DNA of 64,000 bases from Paraburkholderia sp. D15 (lineage in GTDB: Bacteria; Pseudomonadota; Gammaproteobacteria; Burkholderiales; Burkholderiaceae): contig NZ_CP110395.1 in the NCBI RefSeq assembly GCF_029910215.1, positions 124,001 through 188,000 of the forward strand, written 5' to 3'. Position numbers and translations under genes: made by a program. How positions within the stretch are numbered: the stretch's first letter is position 1; each line of letters opens with the position of its first letter. Below the pieces are notes generated by a model, which was not told where the DNA came from, made no database searches, and saw only the letters and a program-made list of their open reading frames with translations. This document shows, one piece after another, positions 47,335-57,249 of the stretch.

Positions 47335-47520
47335 CTAGACCAGCGCCGGCAAACCTTCGACCAGGACGACGGCGAACACCACGCCGATCAGCGCGCCGAT
47401 CACGCGCAGCACGTTGTGCCGGAACTCCGTCTTGCACGGCAACGCGCCGACGAACAGGGCGCCGGCCAGCGCCATCGGAATCACCAGGATGAAATCGCCG
47501 ATCGTGAAGTAGGTCGTCAT
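47335..47520 (-). CDS. Small two-helix membrane protein, unknown function
   Basis: 61 residues with two hydrophobic helices (about 7-27 and 40-58) joined by a short loop containing Cys, Lys and Arg. A textbook AAGGAG site lies 7 nt upstream of the ATG, and a terminator follows the stop, so the gene is probably real. No family recognised. Confidence 0.6.
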   Translation of the reverse strand: MTTYFTIGDFILVIPMALAGALFVGALPCKTEFRHNVLRVIGALIGVVFAVVLVEGLPALV

Positions 47521-47852
47521 AGTCGTCTCCTTATCTGATACTGGCGAAGGCAGGCGCCCCGTTTATTGGCATCGCGCGGCTGCCTTGCGAGTTTCGAGTA
47601 TAGGAGACGGTTAGACCAACATAACATCGTCATGCGGCGCCGCAGCGGCTATTCGCAAGGCGCTGAAGCCGATCCATCTAGGCGCGCCGCGATTGGTGCA
47701 ACGCGGCAAGTAGGGCGAAAACAGTGAAGCGGATGCTTACACTGGCCTTACTTTTCGATGCGGGTTGATTCGACGCGAAGCGCGCAGGCTGTGGATCGAG
47801 CTCGAATTTGAACCGCTACGCGGACCGTTATCCGGACCATTATCCGGCGCAC
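47521..47852. other. Intergenic region with a 12-bp tandem repeat
   Basis: About 330 bp between the small membrane gene and the 3' end of the MFS gene. At 47819-47842 a 12-bp unit, GCGGACCGTTAT / CCGGACCATTAT, is repeated with two substitutions. A third partial copy (CCGG) follows. No gene or terminator recognised. Confidence 0.35.
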
Positions 47853-49139
47853 TCAGCTTTCCGCTTCCTGCCGCCGCAAGCGAAGCGCCGCGAGCAAACC
47901 GATCACGAGCAGCACCGCCACCAATCCCGCGACGCCGTTCCATCCATAGTCCGCCCAGATGTGTCCGCCATACGAGCCGACCACGCTGGAGCCGATGTAA
48001 TACGCGAGCAGATACAACGCGGCGGCCTGGCCCTTCGCTTCCTTCGCGAGTCGCCCGACCCAGCCGCTCGCGACCGCGTGTCCGGCGAAGAAGCCGAAGG
48101 TCACGCAGGCAATGCCAGCCGCAATCGCGGCGAGCGGATGCAACAGCGTGAGCGCGAGGCCCAACGCCATCAGCAGCAAGCTCGCGGACAGCACGCGCGC
48201 GCGGCCGAATGCATCGGCCATGCGGCCCGACCATGGCGACGCCACCACGCCCGTCAGATACACGACGAAAATCGCGCCGATTTCCGTCTGGCTCAAACGA
48301 TAGGGCGGCGCGAGCAGGCGGTAGCCGATGTAGTTGTACAGCGTGACGAAACTGCCCATCAGCACGAAGCCGAGCAGGAACAGCAGCGGCAAGCCGGGAC
48401 GCGTGAACTGCCTGAGCAGCGCGCTGCGATGGTGGCCGAAGCCGAGTCCCCGGCGCGGCACGAAATGACGCGACGGCGGCAGCAGCGCGCGAAACGCGAG
48501 CATCGACAGCAAACCGAGTACGCCGATCGTGCCGATCGCGACGCGCCATGAAAACAGATCTGCGACGACGCCGGTAATCACCCGCCCCGCCATGCCGCCG
48601 ATCGCCGTGCCGCCGACATACAACCCCATCGCGAGACCGAGGCCATCGGGGTGCACTTCCTCGGCGAGGTAGGCCATCGCGACGGCCGGCACGCCGCCGA
48701 GCGCGAGCCCTTCGAGCGTGCGCAGCACCAGCAGTTGATGCCAGTGCGGCGTGATCGAGACGCCGACGGTGAGCAGCGCCGAGACGGTGAGCGATAGCGT
48801 CATCAGCTTGTGACGGCTCCAGCCTTCCGACACGAACCCGGCGACGAAAATCGCCAGCGCGAGCGCGGCGGTCGTCACCGAGAGCGACAGGCTGCTCTGC
48901 GCGGGCGTGACATCGAAGGCGGCGGAGAACGACGGCAGCAGCGGCTGCACGCAGTACATCAGCGAAAAGGTCGCGTAGCCGGCGAACAGCAGCGCAATGC
49001 TGGCGCGCCAGTAAGCGCGGGTGCCGCGTTCGAGATAAAGGAGGGCGGAGGCATCGGCCGCAGCCGACGCGCTTGCTGAGACGGGTGAAACAGGATCAGC
49101 CGATGGAGCAGTCCGGTGGGATTCCGGCGGCGCGTTCAC
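47853..49139 (-). CDS. MFS transporter, YnfM-like
   Basis: 428 residues from GTG 49139 (product MNAPPESHRTAPSAD) with AAGGAG 8 nt upstream. A polar N-terminal tail of about 40 residues precedes 12 transmembrane helices. The MFS A-like loop motif GRMADAFGRARV follows helix 8, and EGLALGGVPAVAMAYLAEE is typical of the YnfM/arabinose-efflux group. An efflux role is likely; the substrate is unknown. It is on the same strand as the RND operon, 116 bp downstream of its last gene. Confidence 0.85.
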   Translation of the reverse strand: MNAPPESHRTAPSADPVSPVSASASAAADASALLYLERGTRAYWRASIALLFAGYATFSLMYCVQPLLPSFSAAFDVTPAQSSLSLSVTTAALALAIFVAGFVSEGWSRHKLMTLSLTVSALLTVGVSITPHWHQLLVLRTLEGLALGGVPAVAMAYLAEEVHPDGLGLAMGLYVGGTAIGGMAGRVITGVVADLFSWRVAIGTIGVLGLLSMLAFRALLPPSRHFVPRRGLGFGHHRSALLRQFTRPGLPLLFLLGFVLMGSFVTLYNYIGYRLLAPPYRLSQTEIGAIFVVYLTGVVASPWSGRMADAFGRARVLSASLLLMALGLALTLLHPLAAIAAGIACVTFGFFAGHAVASGWVGRLAKEAKGQAAALYLLAYYIGSSVVGSYGGHIWADYGWNGVAGLVAVLLVIGLLAALRLRRQEAES

Positions 49140-49255
49140 GAAACATTCTCCTTGGCAACGCGGGTGAGTCGAAGCAGTTAAGGATACGCTGAAAAGGGCG
49201 CGCGAGTCGGCGAGGAGGGCAACCGCGGCAACCCCCGCGCGCTTTTTACAGCCCG

Positions 49256-50797
49256 CTAACCGTGCGCCGCGGCCTCGCTCGCGGGCGTTGCCGGGTGCAC
49301 GATCTGTTCGCCGGTCGGCAATGCCGACACATCCCAGCCGCCGCCCAGCGCCTTGATCAACGCAACGCTGGCGGCCATCCGCCGGCGCGCGATCGACACC
49401 GCGTTGCGCTCGTTGGTCAGCGCGGTGGTCTGCGCGACCACCACGTCGAGATAGGTGATCGCGCCGTTTTTGTAGCGATTCGACACGACCGCGAGCGCAC
49501 GCTGCGCGGCGGCGACGGCGTCGTCCTGCGCGGCGGCTTCCTGTTCGAGCACACGTAGCGCGGCGAGGTTGTCCTCGACCTCGCCGAACGCGCTCAGCAC
49601 CGTCTGCCGGTATTGCGCGACGCTTTCGTCGTAGTGCGCCTGGGCCTGTTCCTTGACGGCGGCGCGTCCGCCGAAGTCGAGCAGCGTGCCCGCGAGCGCC
49701 GGGCCGAGCGACCACAGACGGCTCGGCGCGACGAGCCACTGGCTGTAGTTGGTCGCTTCGAGGCCGCCGGTCACCGACAGAATCAGACTGGGGAAAAACG
49801 CCGCGGTCGCGACGCCGATCTGCGCATTCATATCGGCGATGTGGCGCTCCGCCGCCGCGATGTCGGGGCGACGTTCGAGCAAGGCCGACGGCACGCCCGC
49901 CGCCGCGACGACCGGGATCGCGACGAGCGGCGCGACCGGCAACGAAAACGTCGACGGCGTCTGACCGGTCAGAATCGCAATCGCATGGTCGAGCTGCGCG
50001 CGCTGCACGCCGAGATCGAGCGCCTGCGCCTGGGTGGTCTTCAGTTGCGTTTGCGCCTGGGCGACGTCGGCGTCGGTGGCGATGCCGCCCGCGTAGCGGT
50101 GCTGCGTCAGATCGAGCGCTTCCGTGTAGGCCTTGATCGTATCGTCGAGCAACTGGCGCTCGCGATCGATGCCGCGCAACTCGAAGTAGTCGGTCGCGAG
50201 TTCGGCCTGCATCGACAGCAGCACGGCCTGAACGTCGGCGGCGCTGGCCTGCGCCTCGGCCTTCGCGCCTTCGACGCTGCGCGACACGCGGCCCCACAGA
50301 TCGGGTTCCCACGACGCGTCGGCCTGCACGAGGTAGTCGTTCAGCGCCAGACCGGCGGTCGATTTGTGCAGCACGTTGCTCGACGTCCGCGCGCGCGAAT
50401 AGTCGCCGTTCGCGCTGACGATCGGGAAGTAGGTGGACCGGTATTGCGCGACCGTTGCGCGGGCGGCGCGAAAGCGCGCCTGCGCGGCCTGCACGTTCTG
50501 GTTCGCGCCGGCGACCTGCTGTTCGAGCGCGTCGAGCGCGGGGTCGGCGTAGACGTTCCACCAGGCGCCGCGCGCGAGCGTGTCGGCGGGTTGCGCGGGC
50601 ATCCAGCCGCTGCCTTCCAGTTCCTTGTAGGTCGCGGCGGCGGTGGCCGGTGGTTTGACGTAGTCGGGGCCGACCGTGCAGGCGGCGAGCGAGCAGGCCA
50701 GCGCGAACGCCAGGGCTGCGTGGCATGCGGGCGTGCGTCCACGCGCCGGTGCGCAGCGATTGCGGCGCGCCGGAGCCGAATTAGTTGGCGCGCGCAT
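49256..50797 (-). CDS. NodT-family outer-membrane efflux lipoprotein
   Basis: TolC-like exit duct of a tripartite RND pump, 513 residues. ATG 50797 overlaps the adaptor stop (TGATG). The lipoprotein signal ends in LAAC near residue 40, followed by TVGPDYVKP, the family start. Two OEP repeats are seen, with PDIAAAERHI and GDYSRAR-type helical segments. A GTG one codon upstream is an alternative start. Confidence 0.92.
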   Translation of the reverse strand: MRAPTNSAPARRNRCAPARGRTPACHAALAFALACSLAACTVGPDYVKPPATAAATYKELEGSGWMPAQPADTLARGAWWNVYADPALDALEQQVAGANQNVQAAQARFRAARATVAQYRSTYFPIVSANGDYSRARTSSNVLHKSTAGLALNDYLVQADASWEPDLWGRVSRSVEGAKAEAQASAADVQAVLLSMQAELATDYFELRGIDRERQLLDDTIKAYTEALDLTQHRYAGGIATDADVAQAQTQLKTTQAQALDLGVQRAQLDHAIAILTGQTPSTFSLPVAPLVAIPVVAAAGVPSALLERRPDIAAAERHIADMNAQIGVATAAFFPSLILSVTGGLEATNYSQWLVAPSRLWSLGPALAGTLLDFGGRAAVKEQAQAHYDESVAQYRQTVLSAFGEVEDNLAALRVLEQEAAAQDDAVAAAQRALAVVSNRYKNGAITYLDVVVAQTTALTNERNAVSIARRRMAASVALIKALGGGWDVSALPTGEQIVHPATPASEAAAHG

Positions 50798-52083
50798 CAC
50801 GATGCGCTCGCCGGGCGCGGCGCGGCGGGTGTTTTATCCGCGGCCTTCTCCGACGCGTTCGCCGCCGATGCCGACGCCGGTGCCGATCCACCCGCGCCAC
50901 CTTCCGCCTTGCGCTGCACGACGCGCACCGGCGCGCCATCCACGATCGAGTCCTGCGGATTCAGAATCACCCGCTCATCGCCATGCAATCCCGACGCCAC
51001 CGCCACGCGCGTCCCGAAGTCCGTACCCAGCGACACCGGCAGCAGCTTCACCTTCTGCTGCGCATCCACCGTGGCGACCTTCACGCCGTCCGGCCGGAAC
51101 AGAAACGCATTGCCCGGCAACGTGAACGGCGCGGCGCCCGTGCCCAACGCGAAATGCACCTGCGCGTACGCGCCCGGCAACAAGTCGCCGTTGCGATTGT
51201 CGACGCCCACTTCGACGAGCATGGTGCGCTGTTGCGGATCGACGGCGCCGGCGGTGCGCGCGACCGTGCCGGGATAGTGTTTCGACGGCGCCTCGGTCAG
51301 CGTGAGAAACGCGCTTTGTTGCGCGCGCACCTGTTGCGCGTAGGCCTGCGGCACGTTCACGTAGACCCGCAAGCGGTCCGCCTGCGCGACATGAAACAGC
51401 TCCTTCGCGGGGCCGCCCGCGCTGCCCGCATCGATCAGCGCGCCGACGTCCACGTTGCGCGCGGTCACGATACCGTCGAACGGCGCATAGACCTTCTGGA
51501 ACGACTGCGTCTTCTCCAGACGCGCGACGTTAAAGCGCGCGGCATCCAGCGTGCCTTTCTTGGCGAGCATGTCGCCGACTTTCTCGTCGGTTTCCTGCTT
51601 CGACACCGACTTGCTCTTCAGCATGTCGGTCCAGCGGTCGGCGGTGCTTTTCGCGAGCGCGTAGTTGGCCTCGGCGTTGGCGAGATCGGCGCGCGCGGCG
51701 CGCAGTTGATCGTCCACCTCAGGCGTGTCGATCTCGGCGAGCAACTGGCCGCGCTTCACTTGCGCGCCGATATCCGCATACCACTTCTTCAGGTAGCCGT
51801 TGGTGCGTGCATAGATCGGCGTGTCGAGAAAGGCCTGCACGTTGCCCGGCAAGACGAGATCGAGACCGGCGGTCGACTTCTGCGGACGCACCACTTCCAC
51901 GCTCGTCTGACTCGCGTGCTCCGCGTCGCGTTCGAGCGCCGCGTGCGCATCGTGGCGCGACCAGATGCCCTGCGCGGCGAGCGCGATGACGGCGAGGGTC
52001 ACCGCCGTCGTGATCCAGCGCGCGCGTTTGCGCTTGCCCGGATCGTGCGCGTGGTCTGAACCGTCTGGACGGTGAGCTTCCAT
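50797..52083 (-). CDS. RND efflux periplasmic adaptor (HlyD/MFP family)
   Basis: 428 residues from ATG 52083, with GGGGAAG upstream. One N-terminal membrane segment (about 25-43), lipoyl halves (YLKKWYADIGAQVKRGQLLAEIDTP and APFDGIVTARNVDVGALI), an alpha-helical hairpin between them, a beta-barrel domain, and a low-complexity Ala/Pro/Lys tail of about 35 residues. It connects the inner-membrane pump to the outer-membrane channel. Confidence 0.92.
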   Translation of the reverse strand: MEAHRPDGSDHAHDPGKRKRARWITTAVTLAVIALAAQGIWSRHDAHAALERDAEHASQTSVEVVRPQKSTAGLDLVLPGNVQAFLDTPIYARTNGYLKKWYADIGAQVKRGQLLAEIDTPEVDDQLRAARADLANAEANYALAKSTADRWTDMLKSKSVSKQETDEKVGDMLAKKGTLDAARFNVARLEKTQSFQKVYAPFDGIVTARNVDVGALIDAGSAGGPAKELFHVAQADRLRVYVNVPQAYAQQVRAQQSAFLTLTEAPSKHYPGTVARTAGAVDPQQRTMLVEVGVDNRNGDLLPGAYAQVHFALGTGAAPFTLPGNAFLFRPDGVKVATVDAQQKVKLLPVSLGTDFGTRVAVASGLHGDERVILNPQDSIVDGAPVRVVQRKAEGGAGGSAPASASAANASEKAADKTPAAPRPASAS

Positions 52084-52156
52084 CAAACTTCCCCTGTGAA
52101 GATGCGTGGGCGGTCGACGCCGCCTTGTGACTGGCCTGTGCGATTCGCGCCGTTCA

Positions 52157-55100
52157 TCATGGTTTCTGCACCACGTGTTCGGCCGAGCGCAGACGCCGTG
52201 CCGCGAGCCGCCGGTAGATCATCGAGAACACCACCGGCACGAAGATCAGCGTGGCCAGCGTGCCGATCGTCAGACCGCCGATCACCGCGCGGCCGAGCGG
52301 CGCGTTCTGCTCGCCGCCTTCGCCGAGGCCGATCGCCATCGGCACCATGCCGATCACCATCGCGAGCGCGGTCATCAGCACCGGACGGAAGCGCGTGAAG
52401 CCCGCCTCGATCGCCGCGCGCGTCGCGTCGCCGTGTTCGAGCAGACGCTCGCGCGCGAAGCTGATCACGAGAATCGAGTTGGCGGTGGCGATGCCGATAC
52501 ACATGATCGCGCCGGTCAGCGCGGGAATCGACAGCGTGGTGTGCGTGAGGAACAGCATCCACACGATGCCCGCGAGCGCGCCGGGCAACGCGGTGATGAT
52601 GATGAACGGATCGAGCCACGACTGGAAATTCACCACGATCAGCAGATACACCAGCAGGATCGCGAACACGAGGCCGGCGAACAGGCCCGAGAACGAATCG
52701 TTCATGGTCTGCACCTGGCCGCGTACCTCGATGGTCGAGGTTTTGGGGAGATCGGCTTTGGCGTCGTCGATGATCTTGCGGATGTCGTCCGATACGCCGC
52801 CGAGATCGCGGCCATCCGCGGTGCCGTAAATGTCGATGGTGGTCTGCGCGTTGTAGTGGTTCAGCGTCGCGTTGCCGGCCTCGCGTTTCATGGTGGCGAG
52901 CGAGCCGAGAATATTGCTGCGGCCGTTCGCGTTCAGCGGAATGTTGGCGAGCGATTGCAGCGAATCGATCGTGTATTGCGGCGCTTCCGTGATCACGTTG
53001 TAGCTCACGCCGTTGCGCGGATTGAGCCAGAACGTCGGCGTGGTCTGCTGGCTGCCCGACAGCGTGATCAGCAGATTGCTCGCGATATCGCGCTGCGAGA
53101 AGCCGGCCTGCTGCGCGCGCGTGCGGTCCACGTCGATGAAGATACGCGGCAGGTCGGCGGGCTGCTGGATGCGCGCGTCGACGAGTCCCGGCACCTTGCG
53201 CAGACGGTTCAGCAGATTCGCGGCGAACACGCGGTTGCCCGCGACGTCACGGCCGACAATCTGGATATCGATCGGCGACGGCATGCCGAAGTTGAGCGTT
53301 TGACTGACGATGTCCGCCGGAAGAAAGGCGAACTGCACGCCGGGGAATTCGTCGGTGAGCGTGCGCCGCAGCGTGCGAACGTAGTCCGCGCTCGGATGGT
53401 GATCGGGATTGAGCGTGATCAGCACGTCCGCGTCCGAGGTGCCGATCGTGCCGGTGTTGCTATACGACAGGTTGATGCCCGACACCGGCAGGCCGATGTT
53501 GTCGATGATCGAATGCAGCTCGTCCTTCGGGATCAACTGGCGGATACGCGTGTCGACGCGATCGGTGACGACCGCGGTTTCCTCGACGCGCATGCCGGTT
53601 TTCGCGCGCAGATGCAACGCGATGGTGCCCGCATCGACGGCGGGAAAGAAGTCGCGGCCGAGGAACGGCATCAATAGCATCGACGCGCCGCAGCACACGA
53701 GGAACAGCGTCACGAATAAACCCGGCCGCGCGACCCGTGCTTCGAGAAACACGCGATAGCGCTCGCGAAACCGCGCGAAGCCGCCTTCGAACGCGTAGTG
53801 CACACGCATGAACGGATTGCGCGTCTGCGCCGGCGCGTGATGCGAGTCCGCCGGCTTGTGATGGTGACGCAGCAGATATTTCGCGAGCGTCGGCACGAGC
53901 GTCCGCGAGAAGAAGTACGACGCGAGCATCGCGAACACCACCGCTTCGGCGAGCGGAATGAACAGGTAATGCGCGACGCCCGTCAGCAGAAACATCGGCA
54001 CGAACACGATGCAGATGGACAGCGTGGACACCAGCGTCGGAATCGCGATCTGATGCGCGCCGTCGAGAATCGCCTGCTCCAGCGTCTTGCCCTGTTCCAG
54101 CTGATGGCTGATGTTCTCGATCGCGACCGTGGCGTCGTCCACCAGAATGCCGACCGCGAGCGCGAGCCCGCCGAGCGTCATGATGTTGATGGTTTCGCCG
54201 AGCATCGAGAGGGCGATGATCGAGGTGATCATCGACAGCGGAATCGACACGGCGATGATCAGCGTCGCGCGCCAGTTGCCGAGGAACAGCAGGATCATCA
54301 AGCCGGTCAGGCACGCGGCGATCAGCGCCTCGCGCAGCACGCCCTGCACCGAGGCGCGCACGAACAGCGATTGATCGGCGACGGGGTCGATGTTCAGCGA
54401 CGCGGGCACCAGATTGCGCAGCGTCGGCATCATCTTCTTGATGCGGTCGACGATTTCCAGCGTGGACGTATTGCCGCTTTTGTTGATGGTCAGCAACGCG
54501 GCGCGCTGGCCGTTCACGCGCACGATATTGGTCTGCGGCTGGAAACCGTCGCGCACATGCGCGACGTCGCGGATGTACACGGTACCGTTGGCGGTGGATT
54601 TGATCGGGATGTTGTTCAGCCCCGCGAGCGAATCGGGACTGCCGTTCATTTCCACCGAGTACTCGGTCGAACCGATTTTCGCGGTGCCCGACGGCAGGAT
54701 CAGGTTCTGAGCGCTGACCGCGTTGACCACGTCCATTGGCGACAGATTGCGCTCCTGCAGCTTGCGCGAGTCGATATCGACCATGATCTGGCGCTGCTTG
54801 CCGCCGTACGGCAAGGGCGCGGACGCGCCGGGCACGGTGGCGAGCTGCGTCTTCAGGAAGTTGTTGCCGAAGTCGTACAGCTCCTGCTCGGTGAGCGAAT
54901 CGGACGACAGCGCGAGCCGCAGGATCGGCACCGTCGACGCGTTGTAGCGCAGGATGTTCGGCGGCGTGATGCCGGGCGGCAGCGAGCGCAATTGCGTCTG
55001 CGACAGCGCGGTGACCTCGGCCAGCGCTTCGTCGATGTTCGCATGCGGCTGGAAAAAGAGCTTGATGACGGCGATGCCGTTCAGCGACGTCGATTCCGTG

Positions 55101-55339
55101 TGCTCGATATCGTTGACCGCCACCGACAGGCCGCGCTCGTAGTTCAGCACGATGCGCTTTTCCATCTCGTCGGCGGGCAGGCCGTTATACGACCAGATCA
55201 CCGACAGCACGGGAATGTCGATATTGGGGAAGATGTCGGTCGGCGTGCGCAGAATCGTCAACGGGCCGACGATCAGCAACAGCAGCGCCAGCACGACGAA
55301 GGTATAAGGGCGCCGCAGCGCGAGGCGAACGATCCACAT
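52157..55339 (-). CDS. RND efflux permease (HAE1-like inner-membrane pump)
   Basis: Proton-driven pump, 1060 residues. The start is ATG 55339 (MWIVRLALRRPYTFVVLALL); the 23-codon extension upstream is Arg/Pro-rich. 12 transmembrane helices and two large periplasmic loops are expected. The proton-relay Asp pair is in GILVDDATVAIEN of TM4, and the RND signature repeats near the C-terminus (GIATANSILVISFARE). Transcription order is permease, adaptor, outer-membrane channel, 73 bp separating the first two. No regulator gene is adjacent. Confidence 0.93.
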   Translation of the reverse strand: MWIVRLALRRPYTFVVLALLLLIVGPLTILRTPTDIFPNIDIPVLSVIWSYNGLPADEMEKRIVLNYERGLSVAVNDIEHTESTSLNGIAVIKLFFQPHANIDEALAEVTALSQTQLRSLPPGITPPNILRYNASTVPILRLALSSDSLTEQELYDFGNNFLKTQLATVPGASAPLPYGGKQRQIMVDIDSRKLQERNLSPMDVVNAVSAQNLILPSGTAKIGSTEYSVEMNGSPDSLAGLNNIPIKSTANGTVYIRDVAHVRDGFQPQTNIVRVNGQRAALLTINKSGNTSTLEIVDRIKKMMPTLRNLVPASLNIDPVADQSLFVRASVQGVLREALIAACLTGLMILLFLGNWRATLIIAVSIPLSMITSIIALSMLGETINIMTLGGLALAVGILVDDATVAIENISHQLEQGKTLEQAILDGAHQIAIPTLVSTLSICIVFVPMFLLTGVAHYLFIPLAEAVVFAMLASYFFSRTLVPTLAKYLLRHHHKPADSHHAPAQTRNPFMRVHYAFEGGFARFRERYRVFLEARVARPGLFVTLFLVCCGASMLLMPFLGRDFFPAVDAGTIALHLRAKTGMRVEETAVVTDRVDTRIRQLIPKDELHSIIDNIGLPVSGINLSYSNTGTIGTSDADVLITLNPDHHPSADYVRTLRRTLTDEFPGVQFAFLPADIVSQTLNFGMPSPIDIQIVGRDVAGNRVFAANLLNRLRKVPGLVDARIQQPADLPRIFIDVDRTRAQQAGFSQRDIASNLLITLSGSQQTTPTFWLNPRNGVSYNVITEAPQYTIDSLQSLANIPLNANGRSNILGSLATMKREAGNATLNHYNAQTTIDIYGTADGRDLGGVSDDIRKIIDDAKADLPKTSTIEVRGQVQTMNDSFSGLFAGLVFAILLVYLLIVVNFQSWLDPFIIITALPGALAGIVWMLFLTHTTLSIPALTGAIMCIGIATANSILVISFARERLLEHGDATRAAIEAGFTRFRPVLMTALAMVIGMVPMAIGLGEGGEQNAPLGRAVIGGLTIGTLATLIFVPVVFSMIYRRLAARRLRSAEHVVQKP

Positions 55340-55775
55340 GGTCAGCGCCGCCGCTCGAACCGGACGCGGCGCGCCACGCCGCGCATGCAGGCCACGCGGC
55401 GGGCGCACTGCGCGCAGTGGCGCAAGCCGTCATGCGCGCCGACGCTTCGCACGCCCCGATTCAGCGGATCATTGTGTGGATGCACGTTTTTGATATCTCC
55501 CCCCGGCTGGGTTTATGATGGTCTCGTTACGACGCGCTACGCTGTGCATCATCGGTCCGGCGCGGCGTAATGGGAATAGGGCGAAACGACGGGTAAACAG
55601 CCCTGATTTCGCGCTTTCCATGGCCCCGCAAAACGGGAACAATGACTCGAACCTCTCACGCGTCTGACGCGCAAGAATTTGGGTGCGTACGCAACGTTAT
55701 CGGCGGGGCGGCGTTTTTATTTACCTTGACCGGCGTGAATTGACAAAGCCGGCTATGGGAGAACGGGGAAACATC
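55340..55775. other. Intergenic region between the RND operon and a small gene
   Basis: About 435 bp. The left part is the upstream region of the RND permease. A good plus-strand promoter (listed) sits at 55490-55519. The following 250 nt, up to 55775, would be an unusually long leader or a separate small RNA. No ORF is supported. Confidence 0.45.
55490..55519 (+). promoter_or_regulatory. Candidate sigma-70 promoter upstream of the 70-residue protein
   Basis: TTGATA (55490-55495) and TATGAT (55514-55519) are separated by 18 bp, each 5 of 6 to consensus. The predicted start is near 55527, leaving a leader of about 250 nt. Confidence 0.45.
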
Positions 55776-55988
55776 ATGCAAATCGGTTCCATTGTCCGAT
55801 CGGTGCATATCGCCGTGCCGCAGGGCGCGCGCGGAATCGTCATGCGCATTCTCGGCGACATGGCCATGGTGGCGTGGTATGCCGGCGAGCCCGGCACGTC
55901 CAAACATCTGAACACTGAACCCTTTTTCCTCGAAGACTTGATCGACACGGGCGAGCAGGTCCGTCCGTCGAGCGCGCAGATTCATTGA
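55776..55988 (+). CDS. Small protein of unknown function (70 residues)
   Basis: Starts at ATG 55776 (MQIGSIVRSVHIAVPQG) with GGGGAA 7 nt upstream; an ATG seven codons earlier is possible. The sequence reads like a single small beta-rich domain (GSIVRSVHIAVPQGARGIVMRILGDMAMVAWYAGE), with an acidic C-terminal helix FFLEDLIDTGE. There is no signal peptide or membrane segment. The pattern of a short KOW/SH3-like barrel is suggestive but unproven. Function unknown. Confidence 0.6.
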   Translation: MQIGSIVRSVHIAVPQGARGIVMRILGDMAMVAWYAGEPGTSKHLNTEPFFLEDLIDTGEQVRPSSAQIH

Positions 55989-56119
55989 CGTGGGGCGAGC
56001 CGGGCTCGCTTGCAACTTGTAAGGCGCGCGTGTCACACGCGCGTCGTCTTCGTGGCGCATCGTGAAGCACGGTGCGCGGCGTGCTCGTCTTTGACGGCGG
56101 CGCGGCGCACAATGCGGGC

Positions 56120-57148
56120 ATGAACGACGACACTCTCAACTCCCAGGACGGCACGAACCGTGCCGTACCCTTCGCCCGGCTCACGCCGGAAACCGTGCTC
56201 GACGCGCTCGACGGCGTGCTCGCCACGGTCGGCGTGCGCACCGACGGCCGCATGCTGCCGCTGAACAGCTACGAAAACCGCGTGTATCAGATCGGCGTGG
56301 AAGACGGGCCGCCGGTCGTCGCCAAGTTCTATCGTCCGGAGCGTTGGAGCGACGCGGCGATTCTCGAGGAACACGCGTTTGTCGCGGAGCTTGCCGCGCG
56401 CGAAATTCCAGCCGTGCCCGCTCGCGCATTCGAAGGCCGCACGCTGCATAGCTTCGACGGTTTCCGTTTTTCGATCTTCGAGCGTCGTGGCGGCCGCGCG
56501 CCGGATCTGGACCGGCGCGATACGCTCGAATGGCTCGGGCGTTTCATCGGCCGCATTCACGCGGTCGGGCAGACGCAGCGATACAACGAACGTCCCACGC
56601 TCGACATTCAGACCTTCGGCTACGAGCCGCGTGATTTTCTGCTCGCCCAGCGCTTCGTGCCGGACGATGTACGCATCGCATGGGAAGCCGTGGTCAACCT
56701 CGCGCTCGAAGGTGTCGAGCAGGCGTTCGAGCGCGCGGGCGAGATTCGTTTGCTGCGCATGCATGGGGATTGCCATCCGAGCAACGTTCTGTGGACCGAC
56801 GCGGGTCCGCATTTCGTCGACTTCGACGATAGCCGCATGGGGCCCGCGATTCAGGATTTGTGGTTGCTGCTGCCGGGCGATCGCGTGGAGGCGTCGCGCG
56901 CGTTGGCGGACCTGCTCGCCGGTTACGAAGACTTCTGCGACTTCGAGCCGCGCGAACTGCACCTCGTGGAAGCGTTGCGCACGCTGCGGTTGATTCACTA
57001 TCAGGCGTGGCTCGCGCGTCGCTGGGACGACCCGGCGTTTCCGGCGGCCTTTCCGTGGTTCAACACGCAGCGCTATTGGGAAGACCGCATTCTCGAGTTG
57101 CGCGAGCAACTCGGCGCGATACAGGAAGGGCCGCTCTGGCCGGTGTGA
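56120..57148 (+). CDS. srkA: SrkA/YihE-type stress-response protein kinase
   Basis: 342 residues from ATG 56120. A choline-kinase-like Ser/Thr kinase that protects cells under stress in E. coli. Seen: the N-terminal NSYENRVYQIG glycine-loop region, catalytic loop HGDCHPSNVLW (HGDxxxxN), metal-binding DFDDSRMGP, and the C-terminal family text FPAAFPWFNTQRYWEDRI. Upstream codons in frame are not family-like. Monocistronic. Confidence 0.92.
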   Translation: MNDDTLNSQDGTNRAVPFARLTPETVLDALDGVLATVGVRTDGRMLPLNSYENRVYQIGVEDGPPVVAKFYRPERWSDAAILEEHAFVAELAAREIPAVPARAFEGRTLHSFDGFRFSIFERRGGRAPDLDRRDTLEWLGRFIGRIHAVGQTQRYNERPTLDIQTFGYEPRDFLLAQRFVPDDVRIAWEAVVNLALEGVEQAFERAGEIRLLRMHGDCHPSNVLWTDAGPHFVDFDDSRMGPAIQDLWLLLPGDRVEASRALADLLAGYEDFCDFEPRELHLVEALRTLRLIHYQAWLARRWDDPAFPAAFPWFNTQRYWEDRILELREQLGAIQEGPLWPV

Positions 57149-57249
57149 GCGCGATCGTTTTCGTGAGCGGCTTGCATGTTCACAGCACGTTCACGTTCAC
57201 GCTCAGATTCACGTGACCGCCTAGAAACGACATGGCGTTCGCCAGCCCA

